A stretch of DNA of 54,845 nt from Actinomycetota bacterium (GTDB lineage: Bacteria; Actinomycetota; Acidimicrobiia; IMCC26256; PALSA-610): contig SXIR01000206.1 in NCBI GenBank assembly GCA_005772765.1, positions 1 through 54,845 on the forward strand, read 5' to 3'. The number at the start of each line of letters is the position of its first letter. Within the stretch, counting starts at the first letter, position 1. Position numbers and translations under genes: made by a program. The notes below the pieces were generated by a model. That model saw nothing but the letters and a program-made list of their open reading frames with translations. It made no database searches and had not been told where the DNA came from. Shown piece after piece: positions 7,739 to 16,602 of the stretch.

Positions 7739-8818
7739 GTGACGCCGACTCCTGAGTCGACTGGCCCCGCGGCACGTCTCGATGTGCCGCGGGGTCCGCG
7801 ACTCGGGGTGGCGTGGCTCGCGGGCGGTTGTGCGGCGCTGTTCGTCGCCGCGATCGTCGGGATCTGGATCGGGCCGGTTCGAGTGTCTCCCGGAGGCGTG
7901 ATCCTGGAGTTGCTCGATCGGCTCCCGATCGTCACGATCGACTCGGGCCTCTCCGACTTCGAGCAGACCATCGTGTGGGACATCCGAGCGCCACGCGTCG
8001 TACTCGGGATGCTGGTCGGAGCAATGCTGTGCAGTTCCGGCGCGACCTATCAGGGCGTGTTCCGAAACGCACTCGCCGACCCGTATTCGCTTGGGGTCGC
8101 GGCGGGTGCCGGGCTCGGTGCCACCATCGCCATCGTCAACCGACTCGGCGACGGATCCGGCGTCGGCGACCCCGTGCCACTCTTCGCCTTTGGCGGTGCG
8201 CTGCTGGCCGTCATGGTCGCCTCGACCCTCGGCGCCCCGCGCGGGGCACCGAGCGCGAACGCCAACCTCGTGCTTGCCGGCGTTGCCGTCGCGGCGTTCC
8301 TCACGTCGATCCAGACCTATGTGTTGCAGCGCAACACCGAAGATTTGCGCAAGGTCTATTCGTGGATCCTCGGTCGACTGTCGACGAGCAGCTGGGGCGA
8401 AGTGCAGCTGGTATTGCCCTACGCGATTGTCTGTTGCACTGGGTTGCTCCTGCTTGCGAGTCGCCTCGATGTGCTCGCCGTCGGCGAAGATGAGGCAACC
8501 ATGCTGGGCGCATCTCCTGCCGGAATTCGCATCGTTGCGCTCGCGCTGGCGTCGTTCGCCGCGGCCGCGGCTGTTGCCGTGAGCGGTTTGATCGTCTTCG
8601 TCGGGCTGATCGTGCCGCATGCCGTTCGTCGTTTGGGCGGCGTGACCCATCGTCGCGTTTTGCCGTTGTCGATGCTCTTCGGCGGCGCGTTTCTCGCGCT
8701 CACCGACGTTGTCGCACGCACGATCCAAGCGCCGCGTGAGCTTCCCATCGGCGTGGTCACCGCGTGCATTGGAGCTCCCTTCTTTCTCCACATCCTGCGA
8801 CGACAGGCTGCAGTGTGA
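7739..8818 (+). CDS. btuC: Corrinoid ABC transporter permease (FecCD family, BtuC)
   Basis: This is the transmembrane permease of the corrinoid importer, 359 residues with about ten hydrophobic segments. Family signatures include IRAPRVVLGMLVGAMLCSSGATYQGVFRN, NPLADPYSLGVAAGAGLGA-like text and the late SGLIVFVGLIVPHAVRRLGG coupling region, followed by the LPLSMLFGGAFLALTDVVART stretch and LPIGVVTACIGAPFFLHIL. It begins with GTG at 7739 and its stop overlaps the btuD start. Confidence 0.93.
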   Translation: MTPTPESTGPAARLDVPRGPRLGVAWLAGGCAALFVAAIVGIWIGPVRVSPGGVILELLDRLPIVTIDSGLSDFEQTIVWDIRAPRVVLGMLVGAMLCSSGATYQGVFRNALADPYSLGVAAGAGLGATIAIVNRLGDGSGVGDPVPLFAFGGALLAVMVASTLGAPRGAPSANANLVLAGVAVAAFLTSIQTYVLQRNTEDLRKVYSWILGRLSTSSWGEVQLVLPYAIVCCTGLLLLASRLDVLAVGEDEATMLGASPAGIRIVALALASFAAAAAVAVSGLIVFVGLIVPHAVRRLGGVTHRRVLPLSMLFGGAFLALTDVVARTIQAPRELPIGVVTACIGAPFFLHILRRQAAV

Positions 8819-9666
8819 CGCCCGCAATCCACTGGCAAGGAGTCACGATCGAACGCGGCGGCCTCCCCGTCGTTCGCAATATCGATCTGCGCGTTCCTGT
8901 CGGAGCATGGGTGTCCGTGCTCGGACCCAACGGGGCGGGCAAGACGTCGTTGATCCGTTGCCTCACCGACCTGCGTCCGACCTCGGGCACAGTCTCGATC
9001 GACGGCATCCGCCTCGACGAGGTCACGCCCCGTCAGCGTGCACAACGCATCGCCCTCGTGCCGCAGCATCCAGTGATTCCACCGGGTCTGCCCGTCTTCG
9101 ACTACGTGCTGCTCGGCCGCACACCCCATCAAGGTTTCGGCTACCGCGCCTCGCGCGACGACCTGCGCAAGACCCATGCGGTCATGCAGCGACTCGAGCT
9201 CGACCGCTTCGCTCGACGCCCGCTCGACTCACTCTCCGGGGGAGAGCGTCAACGAGCAGTCCTGGCTCGCGCGATCGCCCAGGAGACAGCGACCGTCGTG
9301 CTCGACGAGCCGACGACATTCCTCGATGTCGGTCACCAGTACGATGTGCTCGAACTGGTCGCCGAAATGCGCGCCGAACGGGGCGTCACGGTGGTGACCA
9401 CGATGCACGACCTGGCGATCGCCGGACAATTCGCCGATCGAGTAGCGATCGTGCACCAAGGGGCATTGCTGGCCGAGGGCCCGCCTTCCGAGACTCTGAC
9501 GCCAGAACTCATCGCGACTGCGTGGGGCGTCGACGCCGCCGTCAGCCCCGACCCGAACGGGGGCGTGCACGTCAACATTCGCCGCCGCCGCGAACCCCCT
9601 GCGTTGCCCGCGTCATCGACCTCGACACTGACCGGGTCCCTCGAAGCGATCCAGGAGCGATCATGA
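8815..9666 (+). CDS. btuD: Corrinoid ABC transporter ATPase (BtuD)
   Basis: This is the ATPase of the importer. I place the start at GTG 8815 (VTPAIHWQGV), overlapping the btuC stop by 4 nt; the frame extends upstream into btuC but without family similarity. Walker A GPNGAGKT lies near residues 37-44. The signature is LSGGERQRAVLARAI, Walker B is TVVLDEPTTFLD, and the switch His is in TTMHDLAIAGQF. The C-terminus carries about 30 extra Arg/Pro/Ser-rich residues. It ends at TGA 9664-9666, overlapping the ATG of cobO. Confidence 0.93.
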   Translation: MTPAIHWQGVTIERGGLPVVRNIDLRVPVGAWVSVLGPNGAGKTSLIRCLTDLRPTSGTVSIDGIRLDEVTPRQRAQRIALVPQHPVIPPGLPVFDYVLLGRTPHQGFGYRASRDDLRKTHAVMQRLELDRFARRPLDSLSGGERQRAVLARAIAQETATVVLDEPTTFLDVGHQYDVLELVAEMRAERGVTVVTTMHDLAIAGQFADRVAIVHQGALLAEGPPSETLTPELIATAWGVDAAVSPDPNGGVHVNIRRRREPPALPASSTSTLTGSLEAIQERS

Positions 9667-10244
9667 CCGAACCGGCAACCCCCGACTCCCCTCTCGTCGA
9701 CGACCCGCGCCCCGCCGACCTTCGTCGGGCAGAGTCGCTGCTCCTCGTCAACACGGGACACGGGAAAGGCAAGTCCAGCGCCGCGTTTGGTGTCCTCATG
9801 CGAGGAGTCGCGCGCGGGTGGAGGGTCGCAGTCGTGCAGTTCATCAAGTCGGGCGACTGGAACGTCGGTGAGCAGAAGGTTGCGCAGCAACTGGGCGTCG
9901 ACTGGTGGTCGATCGGCGCCGGTTTCTCGTGGGACAGCGAGGACCTCACCGAGGACCAGGCCATCGCCGGCGAGGCCTGGCAGCAGGCCGCGACCGTGCT
10001 GCACAGCGGCGAGTACCAACTCGTCATTCTCGACGAGATCACCTACCCCATCAACTGGAACTGGATCTCGCTCGACACGGTCGTCGAGGCCCTCCGAACC
10101 CGTGCCCCCAAGACCAACGTGATCGTCACGGGCCGTGACGCACCCGCAGCACTCGTCGACATCGCCGACACCGTCACCGAGATGCGCAACGTGAAGCACG
10201 CCTACGACTCGGGAATCCGGGCAAAGAAGGGAATCGACTATTGA
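9663..10244 (+). CDS. cobO: Cob(I)alamin adenosyltransferase (CobO/BtuR family)
   Basis: The enzyme transfers adenosyl from ATP to the cobalt of corrinoids. The 193-residue protein has the CobO-type P-loop NTGHGKGKSSAAFG (about residues 30-43), then VAVVQFIKSGDWNVGE and the EITYPINWNWI segment. The tail KHAYDSGIRAKKGIDY matches the conserved end of this family. ATG 9663 overlaps the btuD stop. In this operon it would adenosylate imported corrinoids before CbiZ, CbiB and CobU act. Confidence 0.95.
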   Translation: MTEPATPDSPLVDDPRPADLRRAESLLLVNTGHGKGKSSAAFGVLMRGVARGWRVAVVQFIKSGDWNVGEQKVAQQLGVDWWSIGAGFSWDSEDLTEDQAIAGEAWQQAATVLHSGEYQLVILDEITYPINWNWISLDTVVEALRTRAPKTNVIVTGRDAPAALVDIADTVTEMRNVKHAYDSGIRAKKGIDY

Positions 10245-10873
10245 TTGTCGCACCCGAGGTGTACCGAGTCGATCTCGCTGACACGCGAGCAGCACTCGTG
10301 TGGCGCTGGCCCGCGCCGGTCCGCATGCTCGCCAGCGCGGCCGTCGGCGGTGGACTCATCGATGCGTCGTCGATCGTCAACATCGGGGTCACCCATTCGT
10401 ACCGACGAACCGACCTCGACGCGCACGCGCAGGACGCCCACGACGCGATGGGCATCGAGCGAGTCGGTCCCACCTTGTTCACGGCCGCTGACGTCACCCT
10501 CGGGGTGGTCGCGATCGACGAGGCCGTCCGCTGTGATGCAACGGTCGGGATCACCCGACCCACCTGGGCTGCCGATGTCGACGACGCCGTCGGGGCCTGG
10601 GCACCCGGCACGGTCAACGTCGTCGTCCAGCTTCCCGTGTGTCTCACCGACGCAGCAATGGTGAACGCAGTGATCACCGCGACCGAGGCCAAAGCGCAAG
10701 CGTTCGGCGAGGCCGCCATCCCGGGAACCGGCACGGCGAGCGATGCAGTGGTGATCGTCGTCGATCCGACCGGTCCGTCAGAACCGTTCGGCGGCCCACG
10801 CGCGACGTGGGGCGCTCGGATCGCGCGAGCCGTACACGAGGCAGTCGTCGAGGGGATCAGGCGACATCCATGA
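10241..10873 (+). CDS. cbiZ: Adenosylcobinamide amidohydrolase CbiZ
   Basis: CbiZ cleaves the aminopropanol side chain of adenosylcobinamide (and of some cobamides) to give adenosylcobyric acid, which lets salvaged corrinoids re-enter the pathway at CbiB. The 210-residue protein shows LASAAVGGGLIDASSIVNIGVTHSY near the N-terminus and IPGTGTASDAVVIVV near 165-180, both typical of CbiZ. The start is a TTG at 10241 overlapping the cobO stop (TTGA); a second TTG at 10245 is out of frame. CbiZ is common in archaea and present in a minority of bacteria, usually beside corrinoid transport genes as here. Confidence 0.88.
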   Translation: MIVAPEVYRVDLADTRAALVWRWPAPVRMLASAAVGGGLIDASSIVNIGVTHSYRRTDLDAHAQDAHDAMGIERVGPTLFTAADVTLGVVAIDEAVRCDATVGITRPTWAADVDDAVGAWAPGTVNVVVQLPVCLTDAAMVNAVITATEAKAQAFGEAAIPGTGTASDAVVIVVDPTGPSEPFGGPRATWGARIARAVHEAVVEGIRRHP

Positions 10874-11409
10874 TCGTGTTCGTTTTGGGCGGGAGCCGCT
10901 CAGGAAAATCGCAACTCGCCGAGCAGCTGACCCATCGGCTGCAACAACTCGATCCGAGTCAGCCGGTCCACTACGTCGCGACGGCCATCGTCGATGAGGG
11001 AGACGCCGATCATCGTGCCCGCGTCGACGTCCACCAAGCTCGGCGCCCGCCGAACTGGAACACCCACGAGTGTGATCCGCACGTATTGGCGGCGGTGGTG
11101 CGTGACCTCGAAGGCATCGTGCTGATCGATGCGCTCGGTAGTTGGCTCGCTGCGCATGATGGCGTCAACGCCGACGTCGACGCGCTCACCGACGCGCTCT
11201 GCCAGCGCCACGCACCGACGATCGTCGTCAGCGACGAGGTTGGCCTTGCGGTGCATGCGCCGACGGAAGTCGGGCGTCGCTTCGCAGATGCACTCGGGGC
11301 ATGTAATCAGGCAGTGGCCGAGGTTGCCGATCGAGTGTTGTTCGTCGCCGCGAGACGAGCGATCGAACTGCGGTCGTTCGACGAGATCTCGGAGCTGATC
11401 GTTCCGTGA
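10870..11409 (+). CDS. cobU: Adenosylcobinamide kinase / guanylyltransferase CobU
   Basis: This bifunctional enzyme phosphorylates adenosylcobinamide and then forms adenosyl-GDP-cobinamide. The 179-residue protein starts with MIVFVLGGSRSGKS, whose P-loop GGSRSGKS spans residues 7-14. It continues with VHYVATA, the DHRARVDVHQARRPPNW segment containing the region of the guanylylated His, LIDALGSWL and VVSDEVGLAVHAPTEVGRRFADALG. ATG 10870 overlaps the cbiZ stop. Confidence 0.96.
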   Translation: MIVFVLGGSRSGKSQLAEQLTHRLQQLDPSQPVHYVATAIVDEGDADHRARVDVHQARRPPNWNTHECDPHVLAAVVRDLEGIVLIDALGSWLAAHDGVNADVDALTDALCQRHAPTIVVSDEVGLAVHAPTEVGRRFADALGACNQAVAEVADRVLFVAARRAIELRSFDEISELIVP

Positions 11410-12104
11410 TGAGTGCGCTCGCTTTCCTGACCATTTTCGGCAGGGCGACGCCACCGCGTTCGTCTGCGTTCGCCTGGTTCCCCGTCGTCGGGACCGCGAT
11501 CGGCGCGTCGCTCGCCGGGGTGTGGCTCGGCGCGACCGAACTGTGGCACCCCCTGCTCGCTGCGACGATCGTGGTCGTTGCCGACGTGGTGATCACCGGC
11601 GCGCTGCACTACGACGGCCTTGCCGATTCCGCCGATGGGCTGCTTCCCCACCTCGATCCCGAACGCCGGCTCCAGGTCATGCGTGCTCCCGATGTCGGCG
11701 CGTTCGCGGTCGTCACGGTCACGTTGGTCCTGCTCGTGCGGGTCGGCGCAATCGCTGCTCCGGCGATCGAGTGGTGGATGTTCCCGGTTGTTGCGGGGCT
11801 CAGCCGAACTGTGGTTGCAACCGTTCCGGCGTTCGTGACAGCGGCGCGTCCCGACAGCATCGGCGCAGCGTTTGCTGCAGGAGCCCGTGGTCGCGTCCTG
11901 TATTGGCTGGCGCCGCTCACCGCCATCGCAGCGACCTTCGGCGCGGGTCGGGGGCTGGCGCTTGCCGTTGCCACGGTCGCCGGTTCGACGCTCACCATCG
12001 TGCTCGCGCGGAAGCGGATCGGCGGCTGGACGGGCGACGTGCTCGGTGCCGCGATCGTGCTCGGCGAGACAGTCGGGCTCCTCGTCGCGGCGGCCGAGCT
12101 GTGA
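11406..12104 (+). CDS. cobS: Adenosylcobinamide-GDP ribazoletransferase (cobalamin synthase) CobS
   Basis: This membrane enzyme joins adenosyl-GDP-cobinamide and alpha-ribazole (phosphate) to form the cobamide. The 232-residue protein has several hydrophobic helices and the conserved metal-binding segment DVVITGALHYDGLADSADGLL, followed by the RAPDVGAFAVVTVTLVLL pattern. The GTG at 11406 overlaps the cobU stop; an ATG follows at 11409, and either can serve. Confidence 0.95.
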   Translation: MMSALAFLTIFGRATPPRSSAFAWFPVVGTAIGASLAGVWLGATELWHPLLAATIVVVADVVITGALHYDGLADSADGLLPHLDPERRLQVMRAPDVGAFAVVTVTLVLLVRVGAIAAPAIEWWMFPVVAGLSRTVVATVPAFVTAARPDSIGAAFAAGARGRVLYWLAPLTAIAATFGAGRGLALAVATVAGSTLTIVLARKRIGGWTGDVLGAAIVLGETVGLLVAAAEL

Positions 12105-13048
12105 GCCGAAGCGCACGTCGACGGCACGCCGTCGACGTGCCGAACGCTTGGGCAACCGCAGCCGGTCTCCTGCTCGACCGAGCCCTGGGAGAACCGCCCG
12201 CTGCGTACCACCCCGTCGCAGCCTTCGGAACGGCGATGGGCGCGATCGAAACCAGGCTTTGGGGCAACACACGTCGGCGCGGCGCCGCGTACACCGGAGT
12301 AGGTCTGGCCTTGGGCACGGCGGCTGGCCGTTCGCTTCGCTCCACCGCGATGGCCGTGGGTGTCTCCGTGGCGGGACGCGAACTCCGATCGGTGTCGGCG
12401 CGGATCGCCGATCATCTCGTGCGCGACGACCTTGCGAGTGCGCGCACAGATCTCCCGTCCCTCGTTGGCCGCGACCCGTCGGGACTCGACGCATCGGCGA
12501 TCTCTGCCGCGGTCATCGAGTCGCTCGCCGAGAACTCCGTCGACGCGGTGTTCGCACCGGCATTCTGGGGCAGCATCGGCGGCGCAGCCGGCGCATTGGG
12601 ATATCGAGCGGTGAACACCATGGACGCAATGGTCGGGCACCGTTCGGAGCGTTACGAACGCTTCGGGTGGGCCAGCGCGCGGCTCGACGACGCGGCCAAT
12701 CTCTTGCCCGCACGACTGTTCGCGCTCACGATCATGGCCGTCGAACCGCGTCGGTCGCACGACATTCGCCAGACCGTTCGTCGCGACGCACCCCATCACC
12801 CTTCGCCGAACTCCGGCGTTGCGGAGGCAGCCGTCGCCGCCGCGTTGGGGATCGAACTCGGCGGGACGTTGCGCTACGGCGACCGCATCGAGCATCGCCC
12901 GCGTCTCGGTACGGGGCCGCGACCCCAGCCGCTCGACATCGCTCGAACGATTCGACTCACCGACCGCGCCGAACGGTTGCTGGTGGCAGCCCTGCTCGGC
13001 GTGGGCGCCTCCGTCATCGGGCGGCGAGCGGGCGGACGGCAAGGATGA
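12101..13048 (+). CDS. cbiB: Adenosylcobinamide-phosphate synthase CbiB (CobD)
   Basis: This membrane protein condenses adenosylcobyric acid with aminopropanol or its phosphate. GTG 12101 overlaps the cobS stop; the reading frame upstream lies inside cobS and is rejected. The 315-residue product has LLLDRALGEPPAAYHPVAAFG near its start, the SLAENSVDAVFAPAFWGSIGGAAGAL motif and the VNTMDAMVGHRSERYERFGWASARLDDAANLLPAR motif, all diagnostic. A 28-nt perfect hairpin covers codons 5-14 (see separate entry). Confidence 0.95.
   Translation: MSRSARRRHAVDVPNAWATAAGLLLDRALGEPPAAYHPVAAFGTAMGAIETRLWGNTRRRGAAYTGVGLALGTAAGRSLRSTAMAVGVSVAGRELRSVSARIADHLVRDDLASARTDLPSLVGRDPSGLDASAISAAVIESLAENSVDAVFAPAFWGSIGGAAGALGYRAVNTMDAMVGHRSERYERFGWASARLDDAANLLPARLFALTIMAVEPRRSHDIRQTVRRDAPHHPSPNSGVAEAAVAAALGIELGGTLRYGDRIEHRPRLGTGPRPQPLDIARTIRLTDRAERLLVAALLGVGASVIGRRAGGRQG
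12113..12140. promoter_or_regulatory. 28-nt palindrome at the start of cbiB
   Basis: GCACGTCGACGGC at 12113-12125 is the exact reverse complement of 12128-12140, with only AC between them. It begins 12 nt after the GTG of cbiB, inside the coding sequence. In RNA the stem would lose one or two pairs to form a loop but would still be very stable. It may tune translation at the cobS-cbiB junction. Confidence 0.7.
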
Positions 13049-13959
13049 CCGCATCCCCGATCCCCGGGCGGCACGGCGGCGACGGCGAGTTGCTCGCTGC
13101 GAGTCTTGGCGTCGCAGTCGATGCGGTGCTTGACCTCTCGGCGAGTTTGAACCCCGCCGCAACCGACATCGTGCCGCTTGCGGCGCGGCACCTCGGATCG
13201 CTTCGACGGTATCCGCAGGTCGATCGTGCCGAAGCGGTGCTCGCCGAGCACATCGGCGTCGAACCCGAACGGCTGATCCTGACCAACGGCGGGGCGGAGG
13301 CCATCGCCCTGGTTGCCGCGGAGCATCCGGTCGGTTGGGCGTCGTCGTTCGACTTCTCGTTGTATCGCCGTCATCTGCACACCGTCAGGGACGATGCCTC
13401 CGTCTGGCGCTCGGATCCGCACAATCCCACGGGGCGACTCCTCAGCCGCGACGATCACGCGTTCGTTCGTGACGAGGCGTTCTATCCCCTGGCTGCGGGA
13501 CGCTGGACCCGTGGCGACACCGACTCGATCGTCGTTGGATCGCTCACCAAGTTGTTCGCGTGCCCGGGACTGCGACTTGGCTATGTCGTGGCCCGTGATG
13601 GCGAAGAAGCCCGGCGAATCCGGGATCGCCGTCCCGAGTGGAGTGTGAACTCACTTGCGATCGCGGTGCTCGACGATCTCCTCTCCGACGTCGACCTGCC
13701 CCGCTGGCGAGACGAGATCACCGCACTTCGTCACCGCCTCGTCGTCGTGCTGCGCGATCACAACTTCGACTGCGCACCCAGTGACGCGAACTACGTCTGG
13801 ATCCCTCTCGCACACGGCCTCCGCGACCGACTCGCGGCGCACGCCATTCTCGTGCGTGACGGCACATCGTTCGGATATCGCGACGCGGTACGTGTTGCTG
13901 TCTGCAACGACGCCGATCTCGCCCGTCTCGCATCTGCACTCGATCGGAGCCGAGCATGA
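13045..13959 (+). CDS. cobC: PLP aminotransferase-fold enzyme, threonine-phosphate decarboxylase-like
   Basis: This fold-type I PLP enzyme is related to L-threonine-O-3-phosphate decarboxylase, which supplies aminopropanol phosphate for CbiB. The 304-residue protein has LDLSASLNPAA, LRRYPQVDRAEAVLAEHIGV, LTNGGAEAIALV, DPHNPTGRLL and the PLP-lysine motif SLTKLFACPGLRLGY. It is somewhat shorter than the roughly 360-residue Salmonella enzyme. ATG 13045 overlaps the cbiB stop and the stop overlaps cobT, so the role follows strongly from context. A histidinol-phosphate aminotransferase-like activity cannot be ruled out. Confidence 0.88.
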   Translation: MTASPIPGRHGGDGELLAASLGVAVDAVLDLSASLNPAATDIVPLAARHLGSLRRYPQVDRAEAVLAEHIGVEPERLILTNGGAEAIALVAAEHPVGWASSFDFSLYRRHLHTVRDDASVWRSDPHNPTGRLLSRDDHAFVRDEAFYPLAAGRWTRGDTDSIVVGSLTKLFACPGLRLGYVVARDGEEARRIRDRRPEWSVNSLAIAVLDDLLSDVDLPRWRDEITALRHRLVVVLRDHNFDCAPSDANYVWIPLAHGLRDRLAAHAILVRDGTSFGYRDAVRVAVCNDADLARLASALDRSRA

Positions 13960-14981
13960 ATCCGACCACGCCCGCGGTCGCGCCCCTCGACGCAGACGCG
14001 ATGGCCGCGACCGCACAGCGATGGTCGACTCGAGCGATTCCGCCCGGCGCGCTCGGCCGGCTCCAGCCGCTGGCCGTACAACTCAGCGGCATGACGGGTG
14101 TCGCCCCGCCCACCGTCGTCGCCAACCCGGCGGTGGCCGTGTTCGCGGCGGATCATGGCGTCGTTGCCGACGGGGCGAGCGCCTGGCCTTCGTCCGTGAC
14201 GCAACTCATGGCGGCGACGATGGTTTCTGGCGGAGCCGCCATCAATCAGTTCGCTGCGTTGTTCGCCGCCCGGGTCGTCGTCGTCGACGTCGGGATGGCA
14301 AATCCCGCGCCCGACGGCGTTGTATCCCGACGCGTCCGCGCGGGCACCGGAAGTTTGGCCCGAGGGCCAGCGATGTCCACCGCCGACGCCGCGGCGGCGT
14401 TGGCCGTCGGAATCGAGGTAGCGAACTCACTCGTCGATGAGGGTGCCGACTGTCTGGTCGGCGGGGAAATGGGCATTGGCAACACGACCGCGGCCGCCGC
14501 CGTGATCAGTGTGATCTGCAACATCGACTCGAATCGCATTGTCGGTCCCGGCGCCGGACTCGGCACCGACCAACTCGACCACAAGCGCGCCCTCGTCGCC
14601 GCCGGCGTCGCGCGCGTGCCTGCCGACGCCTCGGCGATCACCGTGCTCGCCGAGGTCGGCGGGCTCGAGATCGCAGCCTTGGCGGGCTTCTATCTCGGCG
14701 CCGCCGCCCGGCGCATCCCCGTGATCGTCGACGGCGTCATCGCGCTCGCGGCGGCCTGCACCGCTGATCGTCTCGACCACGCCGTTCGCGCGCGTCTGAT
14801 CGCGGGTCATCGCTCGACCGAACCGGCCGCCGATGTGGCGTTGGGACACCTCGATCTCACGCCGTTGATCGAACTCGATCTCCGCCTGGGCGAGGGAACC
14901 GGAGCTTGCCTTGCCATTCCGTTCCTTCAGGCGGCCGCGCGAGCCGTGCGTGATATCGCCGATCTGCCCACCTCGTTCTGA
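13956..14981 (+). CDS. cobT: Nicotinate-nucleotide-dimethylbenzimidazole phosphoribosyltransferase CobT
   Basis: This enzyme makes alpha-ribazole phosphate from a lower-ligand base and nicotinate mononucleotide. The 341-residue protein has VAVFAADHGVVADGASAWP, VSGGAAINQFA, GEMGIGNTTAAAAV, ALVAAGV and the C-terminal LDLRLGEGTGACLAIPFLQAA, whose Glu is the catalytic base in the family. ATG 13956 overlaps the previous stop by 4 nt. It is the last gene of the cobalamin operon; the next gene starts 17 nt on. Confidence 0.96.
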   Translation: MNPTTPAVAPLDADAMAATAQRWSTRAIPPGALGRLQPLAVQLSGMTGVAPPTVVANPAVAVFAADHGVVADGASAWPSSVTQLMAATMVSGGAAINQFAALFAARVVVVDVGMANPAPDGVVSRRVRAGTGSLARGPAMSTADAAAALAVGIEVANSLVDEGADCLVGGEMGIGNTTAAAAVISVICNIDSNRIVGPGAGLGTDQLDHKRALVAAGVARVPADASAITVLAEVGGLEIAALAGFYLGAAARRIPVIVDGVIALAAACTADRLDHAVRARLIAGHRSTEPAADVALGHLDLTPLIELDLRLGEGTGACLAIPFLQAAARAVRDIADLPTSF

Positions 14982-14998
14982 CCGATAGCGTTTCGTCG

Positions 14999-16471
14999 AT
15001 GCCGGCGCTCACCGACGATGCTCGCGCCCGGCGGGAAGTCGCCGCCGTGGGCGCGGTGGCGTTCGCCGTTGCGATGTGGGGACTGGGTGCTCGCAGCTTT
15101 TGGCTCGATGAGGCCTACACCGCGTCGACGATCGACCGATCCTTTCCAGCATTGGTCGAACTGACGTTTCGAGACGAGGGCTACCAGATCTTCCACCAGT
15201 GGATGCTGTGGCCGATCGCCCAAGTTTCGACGCAGGAGTGGTGGCTCCGTCTCCCGTCAGCTTTTGCGTATGTCGCGTGTGTCGTGACGGTCGGGCTCGT
15301 CGCCCGCCGCCACCTCGAGCGGCGCGGCGCGGTGTTGGCGGCTGCGCTGGTCGCCGCCAACGGTTTCGCGATCTTGCTCGCCCAAGAAGCGCGTTCGTAT
15401 CCCTTCGCAATGGTGACGGCGGCGCTTGCGGTGGGGGCGTTCGCCGACAGCCGCGCGTTGTCGGCGCAGGGTCCGGCAGCCGCCGGCCGAGCTCGCTGGC
15501 GATGGTGCGGTTGGGCAGTGTGCACGGCGTGGTTGCACGGCTTCGCGACGCTCGCAGCAGTCGCGCCGATCGTTGTGCTGATCCCGCTCTTCCGACGCGC
15601 GCCCGAACTTCGCCGACACCTTGTGTCGGTCGTCGCGGCGACCGCGGTCGGCGTCGCCCTCCCGTTGTGGCTGCCGCTCGCTCACACCAACGTCAGGAAC
15701 GACTACGAGTTTCTTCCCGACCTGTCGGTACGGACCGTGCGCGACGTCGCATTCGCGTTCTTCGGTCGTTCGGGGCTCCTGGCGGTTGTCGTCGCGCTTG
15801 GCGTGTTGGCCGCCGCGACAGTGTCGGTGCGCGATCGGGCCGCGCGGTCTCGGCTGGCACCGTTTTGGTGCGCGGCAGTGCTGCCCGGTGTCGCAATCGG
15901 GTTGGCGTCGGTCTCGCAGCCGATCCTGCTCGATCGGTACCTCGCGGGATCCATACCGTCGGCGGCAATCCTGGCGGCGTTTGGTATTCGTGCAATCGTG
16001 CAGGCGTGGCCGCGAGGCACCGTGGTCGTGGCCGTTCTCGTCGTCGCGGCGAGCGCGATCTCGGTGCACAAAGCGCTCACTCGTCCCGCTCTCGAAGACT
16101 GGCGCGGAGCGACGGCCGAACTGGCCGCGCTCGCCGAGCCCGGCGATGCGCTCCTCACCTCGGTCGACGAAGAGTTGGTCGCCCTCGAGTATTCGCGTCG
16201 CACGACATCAATCGACGACATCGCGGTCGCGTGGCCCGTCACCGAATGGGGCCGGTTCCGCACCGGTGACCAAGGACCAACGCAACTCGAGCCTGACGAT
16301 GCCGCCGCTGCGATCGACGCGCTCGCCGACGATCCGCCGCGCATCTGGATTGTCGATGCAAAACGCGACGACGCAGAGGTCGATCTCATCGTCGCAGCAC
16401 TCGACGAATACGACGAGTCGTTCGTCCGCCAACACAACGGCATTCGACTCCTCTTGCTGACCCGCCGCTGA
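14999..16471 (+). CDS. Multi-pass membrane glycosyltransferase, GT39/ArnT-like
   Basis: The 490-residue protein has an N-terminal membrane segment followed by FWLDEAYTAS (Asp37-Glu38), the acidic pair expected in the first external loop of lipid-phosphosugar-dependent GT-C enzymes. It then has HQWMLWPIAQ, roughly ten hydrophobic spans, LLAQEARSYPFAM (a conserved GT39-type motif) and a soluble C-terminal domain. Such enzymes move a sugar from polyprenyl phosphate to a protein or lipid; donor and acceptor are unknown. It starts 17 nt after cobT and could be co-transcribed with it, but has no evident link to cobalamin. Confidence 0.78.
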   Translation: MPALTDDARARREVAAVGAVAFAVAMWGLGARSFWLDEAYTASTIDRSFPALVELTFRDEGYQIFHQWMLWPIAQVSTQEWWLRLPSAFAYVACVVTVGLVARRHLERRGAVLAAALVAANGFAILLAQEARSYPFAMVTAALAVGAFADSRALSAQGPAAAGRARWRWCGWAVCTAWLHGFATLAAVAPIVVLIPLFRRAPELRRHLVSVVAATAVGVALPLWLPLAHTNVRNDYEFLPDLSVRTVRDVAFAFFGRSGLLAVVVALGVLAAATVSVRDRAARSRLAPFWCAAVLPGVAIGLASVSQPILLDRYLAGSIPSAAILAAFGIRAIVQAWPRGTVVVAVLVVAASAISVHKALTRPALEDWRGATAELAALAEPGDALLTSVDEELVALEYSRRTTSIDDIAVAWPVTEWGRFRTGDQGPTQLEPDDAAAAIDALADDPPRIWIVDAKRDDAEVDLIVAALDEYDESFVRQHNGIRLLLLTRR

Positions 16472-16602
16472 CGGACCCGCCGCTTCGTCCCATGCCGTGC
16501 GCCGGGCTCGCTTGGCTGGTCGCCGCGCACGCTCCGATGTCAGACTCGACGCCCGGGGTCGCCCAGCGCTGCACCCCTCGCCCTCGACCCGAAGGAACGC
16601 CC

